Source: Terripilifer ovatus
GTDB lineage: Bacteria; Pseudomonadota; Alphaproteobacteria; Rhizobiales; Beijerinckiaceae
Length of the DNA stretch: 64,000 nt
Assembly: GCA_029222685.1 (NCBI GenBank)
Contig: JARHVB010000008.1
Coordinates: forward strand, 310,001-374,000
Direction of reading: 5' to 3'
In this document: positions 25,281-33,683 of the stretch, one piece after another
How the letters are laid out: the number at the start of each line of letters is the position of its first letter
How positions within the stretch are numbered: position 1 is the first letter of the stretch
Notes under the pieces: generated by a model
What the model saw: only the letters and a program-made list of their open reading frames with translations
Databases searched by the model: none
What the model was told of the DNA's origin: nothing
Program-made: the position numbers and the translations under genes

Positions 25281-26069
25281 ATGCCGATCAATTCGCAAGG
25301 GCGAAGCAGCGCGTCCGCCGCGCGACGCACACCCGGCGGCATTCAGGTGATCGCCCGCGCCGCGCGCGTGCTGCGCGCCATCGAGGACCGGCCCGACGGC
25401 CTGAGCCTTGGTCAGATTGCCAAGCGTGTCGGCCTCGCGCGTTCGACGGTGCAGCGCATCGTCGGTGCCCTGTCAGCGGAAGGATTCGTCGCGGCGAACG
25501 GCCACAGCGGCGGCGTGCGCATCGGCCCCGGCCTCATCCGGCTTGCGGCCTCGGCAGGATCAAGCACGCCGGAATTGATCGCGCCCTATCTGCGCACGCT
25601 TGGCGAGCAGGTCGGCGAAACGGTGGACCTTGCGGTTCTCTCCGGCGGCTCCGCCATGTTCGTCGATCAGGTGCAGGGCAAGCAGCGGCTGGTCGCTCTT
25701 TCGGCTGTGGGCGAGCGCTTTCCGCTGCATTGCACGGCCAACGGCAAGGCCATCCTTGCCTGCTTTGCCGGTGAAGACACGGACGATCTCATCGCCAAGA
25801 GCCTCGAGGAACATAAGAGCCACGGCCTGCGCAATCGCCGCACGCTGCTGCGCGAGATCGAACAGGTCCGTCGCAGCCATCTCGCTTATGATCTCGGCGA
25901 ACACGGCGAAGGCATCAACGCCGTCGGCACCGCTTTGCTCGATGCCTTCGGCAGACCCTTGGCGATTTCAATTCCGGTACCCGCGCAGCGCTTCGCGCAG
26001 CAGAAGCCAATGCTGGAACGCACGCTGCTCAATTTCCGCGAACAGATCAAGAAACTGTTGTTTAAGTAG
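25281..26069 (+). CDS. IclR-family transcriptional regulator
   Basis: The N-terminal winged helix-turn-helix is visible as GLSLGQIAKRVGLARSTVQR, followed by an effector domain with FVDQVQGKQRL, HCTANGKAILA and the C-terminal INAVGTALLD and SIPVPAQRF segments of IclR. ATG 25281 gives 262 residues, close to the family norm; a frame open to 25176 would begin inside the putative operator. It is divergent from the eleven-gene catabolic operon and most likely controls it, with a small organic acid as effector. Confidence 0.92.
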   Translation: MPINSQGRSSASAARRTPGGIQVIARAARVLRAIEDRPDGLSLGQIAKRVGLARSTVQRIVGALSAEGFVAANGHSGGVRIGPGLIRLAASAGSSTPELIAPYLRTLGEQVGETVDLAVLSGGSAMFVDQVQGKQRLVALSAVGERFPLHCTANGKAILACFAGEDTDDLIAKSLEEHKSHGLRNRRTLLREIEQVRRSHLAYDLGEHGEGINAVGTALLDAFGRPLAISIPVPAQRFAQQKPMLERTLLNFREQIKKLLFK

Positions 26070-26077
26070 AGGACGCA

Positions 26078-26114
26078 CCCTCACCGACCCCGCTGGGCGA
26101 GGGTCGGATGAGGG
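26078..26114. terminator. Hairpin between convergent genes
   Basis: CCCTCACCGACCC pairs with GGGTCGGATGAGGG (one bulge) across a 10-base loop. It lies 8 bases after the iclR stop and before the stop of the convergent M24 gene. No clear U-run follows. It belongs to the GAGGGTCGGATGAGGG repeat type also seen near 62150. Confidence 0.45.
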
Positions 26115-26128
26115 CGAGCAGGGAAAGC

Positions 26129-27325
26129 TCAGCCCAGCTCCGTGATCCTCTCCGGAAACTTATGCAGCCGCTCAACACCGGACTCGGTGACGAGATAGTT
26201 GTCGCAAGCCCAGCTATAGGTCGTCGACGTCACATAGGTCGGATGTACCGCCAGAACCATATTCGCCTGGATGGTCATGGTTTCGTCGAACCGCACCAGC
26301 GGCCGCTCCACCATGTCGTAGCCCTGGCTGTGGCAATAAAGCCGTTGCTCTTCCGGCCGGCCGTTCTTGCGCATGAAGGCGTTGTGCGATTCCCAGATCT
26401 CCTTGCAGGAGGCGCCAGGCTTCAGCAGCCGCAGCGTATAGGCGCGCGCCTCGAGCACGAAGGCGAATTCGTCCTTCATCTCCTGGGAAGCCTTGCCAAG
26501 AACGCAGGTGCGGCCGAGCTCCGTATAGAAACCGCCGGCGCCGTTGTTCTCGATCAGGATCGTATACTGGTCACCGGCGCGGATGATGCGGTTCTGCAGA
26601 TGCGGCGGCGACATGACGGCGGCCGTACCGACCGGGCCTGATGCGCACATATACCAGCCTTGTTCGCTGCCGACGCATGTGCCCGCGTGGCGCGCAGCCG
26701 ACATCACTTCCATGTCTCGTCTGCCCGGCGCAACCGCTTTGAAAGCGGCTTCCATCTGCATGTCCTGCATGCCGCAGGTCGCCCGCATGGTGGCGATTTC
26801 CTCGGCGCTTTTGATCGAGCGGATTTCATCGACAAGATCCGACGCGTCGACGAAGCTCGAGTTCGACAGCTTGCCGCGCTTCAGATAATCGACGAACGCA
26901 TAGGGCATCGACGACGTGCCGACGAGGCCGATGGTCGCGCGCGGATGTGACGACAGTGCCTTTTCGGCCAATTCGGCATCATATTCCTTGCAATAAGAGG
27001 CGCTGGCATAGCCCGGCACGCCCATGACCCGCTTCACGCCGCGGCGCAGAGGATCGCCAGGCTGAACACCGGCGTCCATGCCGAACGGCCCCTGCCCGAT
27101 CATCGTCATCTCGTCGTCGCGCGGGAAAATGACCGTCAGCGGATAGCCGTTCGTAGCCGGAAAGTCGGTGAAATATTTGACATATCCGCCCATGAAATCA
27201 TTGTTGTTCTGCATCACCAGAACATCGATGTTCCTAGCCTTCATCGCCGCGCGGACCAGTTTCCAGCGCCGTTCAAGCTCGGCTGTCGAAATCGGCGTGT
27301 TGATGCGTTCTTCCGTACCACTCAT
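26129..27325 (-). CDS. M24-family (creatinase/aminopeptidase P-like) protein with altered metal site
   Basis: The 398-residue protein has an N-terminal creatinase-type domain (to about 160) and a C-terminal pita-bread domain. By motif alignment the five metal ligands of M24 peptidases (D, D, H, E, E) are Glu259, Glu269, His332, His361 and Cys374, so only the His is kept. Creatinase itself works without metal and is also changed at these sites, so a metal-free hydrolase acting on a small amide or guanidino compound is more likely than a Xaa-Pro peptidase. It overlaps the 2-hydroxyacid dehydrogenase gene by 4 bases (ATGA). Confidence 0.75.
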   Translation of the reverse strand: MSGTEERINTPISTAELERRWKLVRAAMKARNIDVLVMQNNNDFMGGYVKYFTDFPATNGYPLTVIFPRDDEMTMIGQGPFGMDAGVQPGDPLRRGVKRVMGVPGYASASYCKEYDAELAEKALSSHPRATIGLVGTSSMPYAFVDYLKRGKLSNSSFVDASDLVDEIRSIKSAEEIATMRATCGMQDMQMEAAFKAVAPGRRDMEVMSAARHAGTCVGSEQGWYMCASGPVGTAAVMSPPHLQNRIIRAGDQYTILIENNGAGGFYTELGRTCVLGKASQEMKDEFAFVLEARAYTLRLLKPGASCKEIWESHNAFMRKNGRPEEQRLYCHSQGYDMVERPLVRFDETMTIQANMVLAVHPTYVTSTTYSWACDNYLVTESGVERLHKFPERITELG

Positions 27326-28293
27326 GATCTGGCTCCGCTTCCATCCCTGACGACATTGATCATTCCGGCAACATCGCCGGCAAGAAATTTACGAATATTG
27401 TGCTCGACGATCGGGATCGCGAGATCCTGGTATTCGTCGTGAAACCCCGCCAGATGCGGCGTCACGATGACATTCTTCATCGCCCAGAACGGATGCCCCT
27501 TCGGCAAGGGCTCTTCGGCGAAAACATCGAGGGAGGCGCCGGCAAGCCGGCCGTCGTCGAGCGCTGCCATCAGCGCCTCTTCGTCGACAACGCCGCCGCG
27601 GGCAATATTGATCAGGAACGCGCCGGGCTTCATAGCAGCCAGCACCTCGGCATTGACCATATGGCGGTTTGCCGGCGTGTAGGGCGCGACGAGAACCATA
27701 TAATCGGCCTCGGCGGCAATCTGCAGAAGCTGGCTGCGCGGCACAACCGCATCGAAGCCAGGCAGATCGCGCGGCGCGGAAGTGACGCCGACCACACGCA
27801 TGCCCATGGCCTTGCAGCGCGGCGCCAGGGCTTCCGCAATCACGCCGACGCCGACGATCACCACCGTCTTGCGGTCCAGAAGTTTCAGGGGAAAGCGCTC
27901 CCAGGAGCCGGCACGCTGATTGTCGAGCACGCGCGGCATGGCGCGGGCGAGAGACAGCATCGAGCAGAGCGCCGATTCCGCGCAGGGCGCGCCATGCAGG
28001 CCCTGCATATTGGTGACGACGATGTCGTTGCGCAGCGATGGCTGGTCAACGATGCCGTCGACGCCGGATCCCAGCGCCTGGACCCAGCGGATCTTTTGGC
28101 CCAGGCGGAAAATGTCGTCGGAAAGCTGAACCCCGAAGCTGATGACGATGTCCGCATCGTGGGACAGTTGATGTGCTTTGGTGTGATGATCGACGAGATC
28201 AAACCTGATATCCGGAAAGCTCGCCGACAGACGGTCCCGATATTCGTTGCGAACCTTTTCGGGCAAGGTCAGGACAATCAGGACATTCGGCAT
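27322..28293 (-). CDS. D-isomer-specific 2-hydroxyacid dehydrogenase
   Basis: The 323-residue protein matches the D-2-hydroxyacid dehydrogenase family. The Rossmann loop reads VGVGVIAEA, with Ala in place of the final Gly of GxGxxG. The substrate Arg is in INIARGGVVDEEAL, the Glu in DVFAEEPLP and the catalytic His in VTPHLAGFHDEY. It reduces a 2-keto acid to the D-hydroxy acid or the reverse. Coupled to the M24 gene and 96 bases downstream of the iron-type binding protein. Confidence 0.85.
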   Translation of the reverse strand: MPNVLIVLTLPEKVRNEYRDRLSASFPDIRFDLVDHHTKAHQLSHDADIVISFGVQLSDDIFRLGQKIRWVQALGSGVDGIVDQPSLRNDIVVTNMQGLHGAPCAESALCSMLSLARAMPRVLDNQRAGSWERFPLKLLDRKTVVIVGVGVIAEALAPRCKAMGMRVVGVTSAPRDLPGFDAVVPRSQLLQIAAEADYMVLVAPYTPANRHMVNAEVLAAMKPGAFLINIARGGVVDEEALMAALDDGRLAGASLDVFAEEPLPKGHPFWAMKNVIVTPHLAGFHDEYQDLAIPIVEHNIRKFLAGDVAGMINVVRDGSGARS

Positions 28294-28389
28294 TGGATGT
28301 AAAATCTCACATGCACAGCGGAGCCGGGCGCTCTCTCTAAAGCGCTCTTTGCCACACCAGGCCTGTGATCGTCCAGTCGCGTTTGCGGA

Positions 28390-29424
28390 TCACCGAAACA
28401 ATTGCTGATAGACGTCCGACCATTTTTCGTAGTTCGCGAAGATATATTCCGGGCTCAGGAAGTTGGCCTTGAAGCCGCCGGAGCTTGGCGCAAGCGCTGG
28501 AAACGGCGCCGGCACATCAGGATGCGTCGGAAAATATCCGGCCTTCTGAAACAGCTCCTGCCCTTCCTTCGACAGCATGAAGCTGACAAGCAGAAGCGCC
28601 GCATTCGGGTTGGGCGATTTTGCCGCCATACTGAGCTGCTCGTTCGTCACCGCCACCGGCTCCATCTTCACCCAGGCGGTCGGCGCACCCTGTCGCGCAC
28701 TGATCTCCGAATGATGATTGAAGATCTGCAGCACCAGCGGATATTCACCGGCGATCGACTGGTCGAGCAAGGCGCGCGCACTGGCATTGACGGTGCGGAT
28801 GTCCTGTCCGCTGAGCTTGCGCAGATAGGCCATGCCGTCGGTCTCGCCCATGAAGCTCAGGATATTGCCGATAAATCCCGGGCCGCCCGACATATCGTTG
28901 GTCTTCCAGGCCATGCGGCCCTTCCATTTCGGATCGAGCAGATCCTGATAGCTCTTCGGCCGCTCTGCCACAGGCACAAGCTCCGTGTTCACCGCCGGCG
29001 TCATTACATAGTAGTTCGATGCGGCCCACATGCCCTTCGGGTCGTAGAAGTCTCTCGGCAGATGCGCCGTATACTTCGCATCGATTGGCCGCACCGCGCC
29101 TATATCGACCAGCGCCGGCAGACCGCTCGTCAGAGAAAATACATCGGCCTGCATCCGGCCGGCCTTGGATTCGTTCGCAAGGCGCAGGATCGTCGCCTGG
29201 CTGTCGGCACGCGAATACTCGACCTTCACGCCATATTTTTTCTCGAAAGCAGCCGCCACCGGCACTACGATCTGGTTGACGATGAGATCGGTGTAATAGA
29301 CGACCTTGCCTTCTGCTTTCGCCTTGGCGATCAGATCGGCGTCCGCCTCCTGCGCCGCGGCGCCGAGCGAAAACCCCATCGATGCTGCTGCGCACAGCGC
29401 AGCAATCGCACAATTCAGGCGCAT
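28390..29424 (-). CDS. Extracellular solute-binding protein (iron/2-aminoethylphosphonate type)
   Basis: The 344-residue protein starts with a Sec signal peptide (cleavage near GAAAQ, residue 25) and continues AKAEGKVVYYTDL, the opening of family 1 periplasmic binding proteins such as FbpA/PhnS-like receptors. NESKAGRMQADVF and YQDLLDPKWKGRMAW are strong family segments. No permease or ATPase gene is adjacent, so it would have to use a transporter elsewhere. ATG follows GGGGAGG. It lies 30 bases after the HCHL-type gene. Confidence 0.82.
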   Translation of the reverse strand: MRLNCAIAALCAAASMGFSLGAAAQEADADLIAKAKAEGKVVYYTDLIVNQIVVPVAAAFEKKYGVKVEYSRADSQATILRLANESKAGRMQADVFSLTSGLPALVDIGAVRPIDAKYTAHLPRDFYDPKGMWAASNYYVMTPAVNTELVPVAERPKSYQDLLDPKWKGRMAWKTNDMSGGPGFIGNILSFMGETDGMAYLRKLSGQDIRTVNASARALLDQSIAGEYPLVLQIFNHHSEISARQGAPTAWVKMEPVAVTNEQLSMAAKSPNPNAALLLVSFMLSKEGQELFQKAGYFPTHPDVPAPFPALAPSSGGFKANFLSPEYIFANYEKWSDVYQQLFR

Positions 29425-29454
29425 GCTGATCCTCCCCTTTTTTTTCGCGTTAGC

Positions 29455-30273
29455 CTAGCGTTTGAATTCGCCAAAGCCTGGCTTGTAGGTCTTTGAATCG
29501 AGAAATTCGTTCAGACCCTTCTGCATGCCTTTTTCCTTGTCGACCTGCTGCAGGGCCAGCAATTTCGCGCCGAGGAAATTATAGGCCTGGTCGTGGCTCA
29601 TGCCGCGCACATGGCGCACCGCCTCCTTGGTGTATCGCAATGTGGCCGGATTTTTCTCCATCAGCAGCTTGGCAATCTTGACCGTTTCGTCGTGCAACTG
29701 ATCGGCGGGCACGGAATAATTGACCAGCTTGATTTCAGCCGCCTTCCTGCCATCGAACGGAAGGCCGGTCATGGCGTAGAACATGGCATCGCGATGGTTC
29801 AGCAGTTCGGCGATGTTCCAGCTGACGATGCCGCCGGGGATGACGCCCCAGTTCACCTCCGACAGGCCGAAAGTCGCCGTATCCGACGCAATGGCGATGT
29901 CGCAGGCGCAGACCTGCGTGAAAGCGCCGCCGAAGCAATAGCCGTTGACCATGGCGATGGTCGGCTTGGGGAAACTGGTGATCCTGTGCCAGCGCCAGGA
30001 ATTCGCCGCCTGCTGGGCACGCTGCTTGGCGACCGGATCATTCTCGGTTTCGCGAAAGTAGAGTTTCAGATCCTGGCCGGCGCTGAAGGCATCGCCCTTG
30101 CCGGTAATGATGAGAACCTTGGTTTCATCGTCGATGGCAAGCCGCATCAGCGCATCGTCCATCTCGTAGTGCAATTGCGGGCTCATCGCATTGCGCTTTT
30201 CCGGGCGATTGAACATCACCCAGGTGATGCCGTTGTCCTTTTCCACGGCAATATTCTTGTAGTCTGTCGTCAT
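29455..30273 (-). CDS. p-Hydroxycinnamoyl-CoA hydratase/lyase (HCHL-like enoyl-CoA hydratase)
   Basis: HCHL hydrates and cleaves feruloyl- or coumaroyl-CoA to vanillin or 4-hydroxybenzaldehyde and acetyl-CoA. The protein shows the HCHL pattern NRPEKRNAMSP (22-32), AGQDLKLYFRE (65-75) with the conserved Tyr72, GYCFGGAF, LSEVNWGVIPGG with the catalytic Glu139, and a C-terminus ending KPGFGEFKR. Met70 of characterised HCHL is Gln67 here. ATG 30273 follows GGAGG; a longer frame to 30357 adds nothing family-like. No feruloyl-CoA synthetase or vanillin dehydrogenase is nearby, so a related arylacyl-CoA substrate is possible. Confidence 0.75.
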   Translation of the reverse strand: MTTDYKNIAVEKDNGITWVMFNRPEKRNAMSPQLHYEMDDALMRLAIDDETKVLIITGKGDAFSAGQDLKLYFRETENDPVAKQRAQQAANSWRWHRITSFPKPTIAMVNGYCFGGAFTQVCACDIAIASDTATFGLSEVNWGVIPGGIVSWNIAELLNHRDAMFYAMTGLPFDGRKAAEIKLVNYSVPADQLHDETVKIAKLLMEKNPATLRYTKEAVRHVRGMSHDQAYNFLGAKLLALQQVDKEKGMQKGLNEFLDSKTYKPGFGEFKR

Positions 30274-30443
30274 GGTTTCCTCCGTTATATTTTCTCGAAC
30301 TCTAGGCGGTTTGCTGCACGGTGTCGACATCGTGGAACCCCGCCCGGAATCCGACACGTCGCATTGAATTTATTCCGTTGACGGACTAGTTTGCCTCCCG
30401 GCAAGCGCCGCCTGGAGGGCGCGATACAACGGGAGAAGAGCGC

Positions 30444-31202
30444 ATGGCGCGCCTGCAGGACAAAATCATCATCATCACGGGCGGCGCGCGCGGCATCGGC
30501 GCGGCATTCTGCAAGGCGGTCGCGGCCGAAGGTGCTGTCGTCATCGTCTCCGACGTTCGCGACGGTGCTGGAACGGTCAAGGCGATCGAGGCTGAAGGCG
30601 GCCGTGCCATCTTCATTCACAGCGATGTCGCGAACTCGAAGTCAGTCAACGATCTCATCAACGACGTCGTCAAGCGCTATGGCCGCATCGACGCGCTGGT
30701 CAACAATGCCGCGATCTTCGCCAATCTGCAGCGCCAGAATTTCTTCGAGATCGGCGAGCAGGAATGGGACGACGTCATGGCCGTCAACGTGCGCGGGCCT
30801 TTCCTGCTGTGCAAAGCCGTCGCGCCGGTCATGATGAAGCAGAAAGCCGGCAAGATCATCAACATCGCATCCGGCACCGTGTTCAAGGGGCAGACAGGCA
30901 TCACCCATTACGTCACCTCGAAGGGCGCCATCGTCGCGCTGACGCGCTGCGTCGCGAGAGAGCTGGGCGACTACAACATCAACGTCAATGCCATCGCGCC
31001 CGGACTGACCATGAGCGAGGGCGTCTTGTCGAACCCGCAGATGACCGGCGCCGGCGCCAACGCCACCTTGAACACCCGCGCCCTCAAGCGCGAGCAGCAG
31101 CCGGAAGACCTCACCGGCACCCTGGTCTTCCTCTGTTCGTCCGACAGCGATTTCATGACCGGCCATACGATGGTGGTCGACGGCGGCAGCGTCATGCGCT
31201 AG
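30444..31202 (+). CDS. Short-chain dehydrogenase/reductase
   Basis: This is a 252-residue classical SDR with TGGARGIG (cofactor loop, about 12-19), NNAAIF, the catalytic Ser in NIASGTVF, the Tyr/Lys pair in HYVTSKGA, and a C-terminal VVDGGSVMR. It is divergent from the HCHL gene and 32 bases upstream of a second SDR, which points to an operon of two consecutive alcohol/ketone oxidation steps. The substrate is not predictable. Confidence 0.88.
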   Translation: MARLQDKIIIITGGARGIGAAFCKAVAAEGAVVIVSDVRDGAGTVKAIEAEGGRAIFIHSDVANSKSVNDLINDVVKRYGRIDALVNNAAIFANLQRQNFFEIGEQEWDDVMAVNVRGPFLLCKAVAPVMMKQKAGKIINIASGTVFKGQTGITHYVTSKGAIVALTRCVARELGDYNINVNAIAPGLTMSEGVLSNPQMTGAGANATLNTRALKREQQPEDLTGTLVFLCSSDSDFMTGHTMVVDGGSVMR

Positions 31203-31234
31203 CGGCTTTATGGATACAAATCACAGGATATCAG

Positions 31235-32023
31235 ATGAGCAAACTTTTCGATCTGACCGGCAAGACCGCCTTCGTCACCGGCGCCGCCAGCGGCCTCGGC
31301 TATGCCATGGCCGAAGGCTTCGCCGAACATGGCGCCCTCGTCACCCTCGCCGATGCCAATCGCGCAGGGCTCGATGCGGCGGTGGCGAAGCTGAACGCTG
31401 CCGGTCACCAGGCCATGGCCGTCGAACTCGACGTGCGCGAACCGGCAGCCATTCGCTCCGCCGTTGCCGGCGCCGCCAAACACTATGGCAAGATGGATAT
31501 CGTCGTCGCCAACGCCGGCATTACCGGCGGCGCGCCGATCAGCGAAGAAGCGGGCCATATCGAGAATATCGATCTCGAGACCTGGAACAATGTCGTCAAG
31601 ATCAACCAGACCGGCGTGTTCGCCACATTGCAGGCCGCTGCTGCGGTGATGAAGCCGCAGAAGAGCGGACGCATCATCGTCACCGCCTCGATCTCCGGCC
31701 TGCGGACATCGGAAGTGTCGGGCTATCCCTATACGGTGACGAAGGCTGCGGTGATCCACATGGTTCACCTCGCCGCCATCGAGCTCGCACCTTATAACAT
31801 TCTCGTCAACGGCGTCGCGCCCGGCCCGTTCATGACCAATATCGCCGGGGGCAGATTGTTCCGCGAGCCGGAGCGCGTCAAAGCCATGGCAAATTCCGTC
31901 CCGCTGAAGCGCATGGCCGATCCCCAGGAGATCAAGGGCCTGGCACTGCTGCTGGCATCGGGCGCCGGCAGCTTCATCACCGGACAGGTCATTCCCATCG
32001 ACGGCGGCAGCACGGCGCTTTAG
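31235..32023 (+). CDS. Short-chain dehydrogenase/reductase
   Basis: The 262-residue SDR has TGAASGLG (about 12-19), NAGITGG, the catalytic Ser in TASISGLR, and YPYTVTKAA supplying Tyr and Lys. The C-terminus ends PIDGGSTAL. The frame is open far upstream, but ATG 31235 gives the family N-terminus (MSKLFDLTGK) and is 32 bases after the first SDR gene, with GGAT upstream. It is the second gene of the pair and convergent with the enoyl-CoA hydratase gene that follows. Confidence 0.88.
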   Translation: MSKLFDLTGKTAFVTGAASGLGYAMAEGFAEHGALVTLADANRAGLDAAVAKLNAAGHQAMAVELDVREPAAIRSAVAGAAKHYGKMDIVVANAGITGGAPISEEAGHIENIDLETWNNVVKINQTGVFATLQAAAAVMKPQKSGRIIVTASISGLRTSEVSGYPYTVTKAAVIHMVHLAAIELAPYNILVNGVAPGPFMTNIAGGRLFREPERVKAMANSVPLKRMADPQEIKGLALLLASGAGSFITGQVIPIDGGSTAL

Positions 32024-32043
32024 CGCCGTGCCTGTTCGCAATC

Positions 32044-32781
32044 CTACTTCTTCGCCACCTGCATCTCGCTCGACGAATTGACCAGGCTGTGAATGTTACG
32101 CGCGAAGTCGACGGCTTTGGCGGTGTCGATGGTCATCGCGCCATGGGCATATTCCTTTACCGCGAGCACTGCCGGACGCGGTCCGTTCATCAGCCGGGAG
32201 ATCAGCGCATTCGCCGTCTTTTCGAGATCGGCCTTGGGAACCACATCGCTGACCGCGCCGATCCGCTGTGCCTCATGTGCTGAAATGACTTTGCTGGTCC
32301 ACACCAGATACATCAGCGGCTTCAGCATCACGCGATCGACCAGGGACGACATGACCATGGTCGGCATGATGTTGTGGCTGAATTCCGGGATGGCGAACGA
32401 AGCCTCTTCGGCTGCGATCGTGATGTCGGAGACGCAGGCGAGCGCACAACCGAAGCCGAACGCCTTGCCCTGCACCACCGTCAGCACCGGAGCCTTCGAC
32501 TTGCGCACCATGCCGTAGCAGCGAAACACGATGTCGCTCATACGCCGCAGCGCCAGCGCCTCCGGACGCGTCGCCGGACGCGTGCCCATGCCGGCGCGGC
32601 CGGTGCAGAAATCCTCGCCATTGGCGCGCAGCACGATGAGGCGGACCTGCTCATGCTCTTTCTCGATCGTATCGCCGAGGAACACGATCTGCTCGTCCGA
32701 CAGCCCGTTGCCCCGCTCGGGATTGTTCAGGGTGATTTCCAAGAGGTCGTCGGACTTCTTGACGATAATTCCTTCAGCCAT
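32044..32781 (-). CDS. Enoyl-CoA hydratase/isomerase family protein
   Basis: The 245-residue crotonase-fold protein has NNPERGNGLSDE, the oxyanion region FCTGRAGMG (58-66, lacking the usual Asp) and GKAFGFGCALACVSD. Of the two hydratase glutamates only the second is kept (Glu133 in IPEFSHN); the first is Ala113. That pattern points to an isomerase or other crotonase reaction and not plain hydration. ATG 32781 follows GGAGAGAG; a longer open frame to 32865 is not needed. Confidence 0.8.
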   Translation of the reverse strand: MAEGIIVKKSDDLLEITLNNPERGNGLSDEQIVFLGDTIEKEHEQVRLIVLRANGEDFCTGRAGMGTRPATRPEALALRRMSDIVFRCYGMVRKSKAPVLTVVQGKAFGFGCALACVSDITIAAEEASFAIPEFSHNIMPTMVMSSLVDRVMLKPLMYLVWTSKVISAHEAQRIGAVSDVVPKADLEKTANALISRLMNGPRPAVLAVKEYAHGAMTIDTAKAVDFARNIHSLVNSSSEMQVAKK

Positions 32782-33009
32782 GCTCTCTCCTTGCGTTCCT
32801 GTTTCCATTCCCGACGCGGTCGCCAGACACGGTCCGCGCAATGCGATCTGGCTCGCCGCTCCCATATCCTATGCGGCGCGCGGCCGCCATGCGCGAAATC
32901 GGCCATCCTGTCCCAAAAAGAGCTGGGCGCTTTTGCGATTTCACACTAGTTTTCACAACGCCTGCCTGCAAGCTTGCAGCCAAACAACATTTCTTTTGGA
33001 GGATTTGCC

Positions 33010-33591
33010 GTGTCTGCTGCCCAACCCTCCCCTGCATACTCCGACGGTGGAACCCTCCCACTGAGCTTCAGCCACATGGGTTTCTATGTGACCGATCTGC
33101 CCCTGATGGAAGAATTCTACACGCGCATGCTCGGCTTCGTCGTCACCGATCGCGGCGAGGCGCGCGGCAACCCCATCGTATTTCTCAGCGGCGATCCGCG
33201 CGAGCACCACCAGGTGGTCCTGGTCGGCGGCAGGCCGGCCGGCGCCTTCACGCAGATAAACCAGATTTCCTTCCGGGTGCCGCAACTGGAAGACGTCCAG
33301 GCTGCCTGGCTGCGCGCCAAGGATGCGCCCGGTGTGCAACGCCTCTACGGCACCAACCACGGTAACGCCTGGTCGCTCTATATTTTCGATCCGGAGGGGA
33401 ACCGCATCGAGATCTTCTGCGATTCCGACTGGTACATTCCCCAGCCGCGCACCGACGATCTCGACCTGTCGAAATCGGCCGACGATATCCGCGAGGAATC
33501 CGAACGCTTCTGCCGCTCCTGCGAAGGCTTCATGCCGATCGCGCAGTACCAGCAGGGCGTCGCTGAAAAGATCGCGGCGGGACGCAGGTAA
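33010..33591 (+). CDS. VOC-family (glyoxalase/extradiol dioxygenase-like) protein
   Basis: The 193-residue protein has paired beta-alpha-beta-beta-beta modules: LSFSHMGFYVTDLPLMEEFY with a metal-type His, then INQISFRVPQLEDV and a C-terminal FDPEGNRIEIFCDSDWYIPQP with the conserved Glu. It could be an extradiol dioxygenase, isomerase or glyoxalase. The start is GTG 33010, 7 bases after GGAGG; a TTG at 32974 extends the frame but has no binding site. It stands alone between two minus-strand genes. Confidence 0.82.
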   Translation: MSAAQPSPAYSDGGTLPLSFSHMGFYVTDLPLMEEFYTRMLGFVVTDRGEARGNPIVFLSGDPREHHQVVLVGGRPAGAFTQINQISFRVPQLEDVQAAWLRAKDAPGVQRLYGTNHGNAWSLYIFDPEGNRIEIFCDSDWYIPQPRTDDLDLSKSADDIREESERFCRSCEGFMPIAQYQQGVAEKIAAGRR

Positions 33592-33625
33592 GGTAGCTCT
33601 CTCGAGGCAGGCGTTTACCAGAAGC

Positions 33626-33659
33626 CCTCATCCTGCTGCGCAGGTTCCTCAGGATGAGG
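33626..33659. terminator. CCTCATCCTG hairpin between convergent genes
   Basis: CCTCATCCTG (33626-33635) and CAGGATGAGG (33650-33659) form a perfect 10-bp stem with a 14-base loop. It lies between the VOC gene and the convergent isochorismatase-type gene. The arms match the inner part of the family B element at 6311-6440, so it is a repeat that may also end transcription. Confidence 0.5.
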
Positions 33660-33683
33660 CCTTGGGATGGCTCCGCGAGAGCC

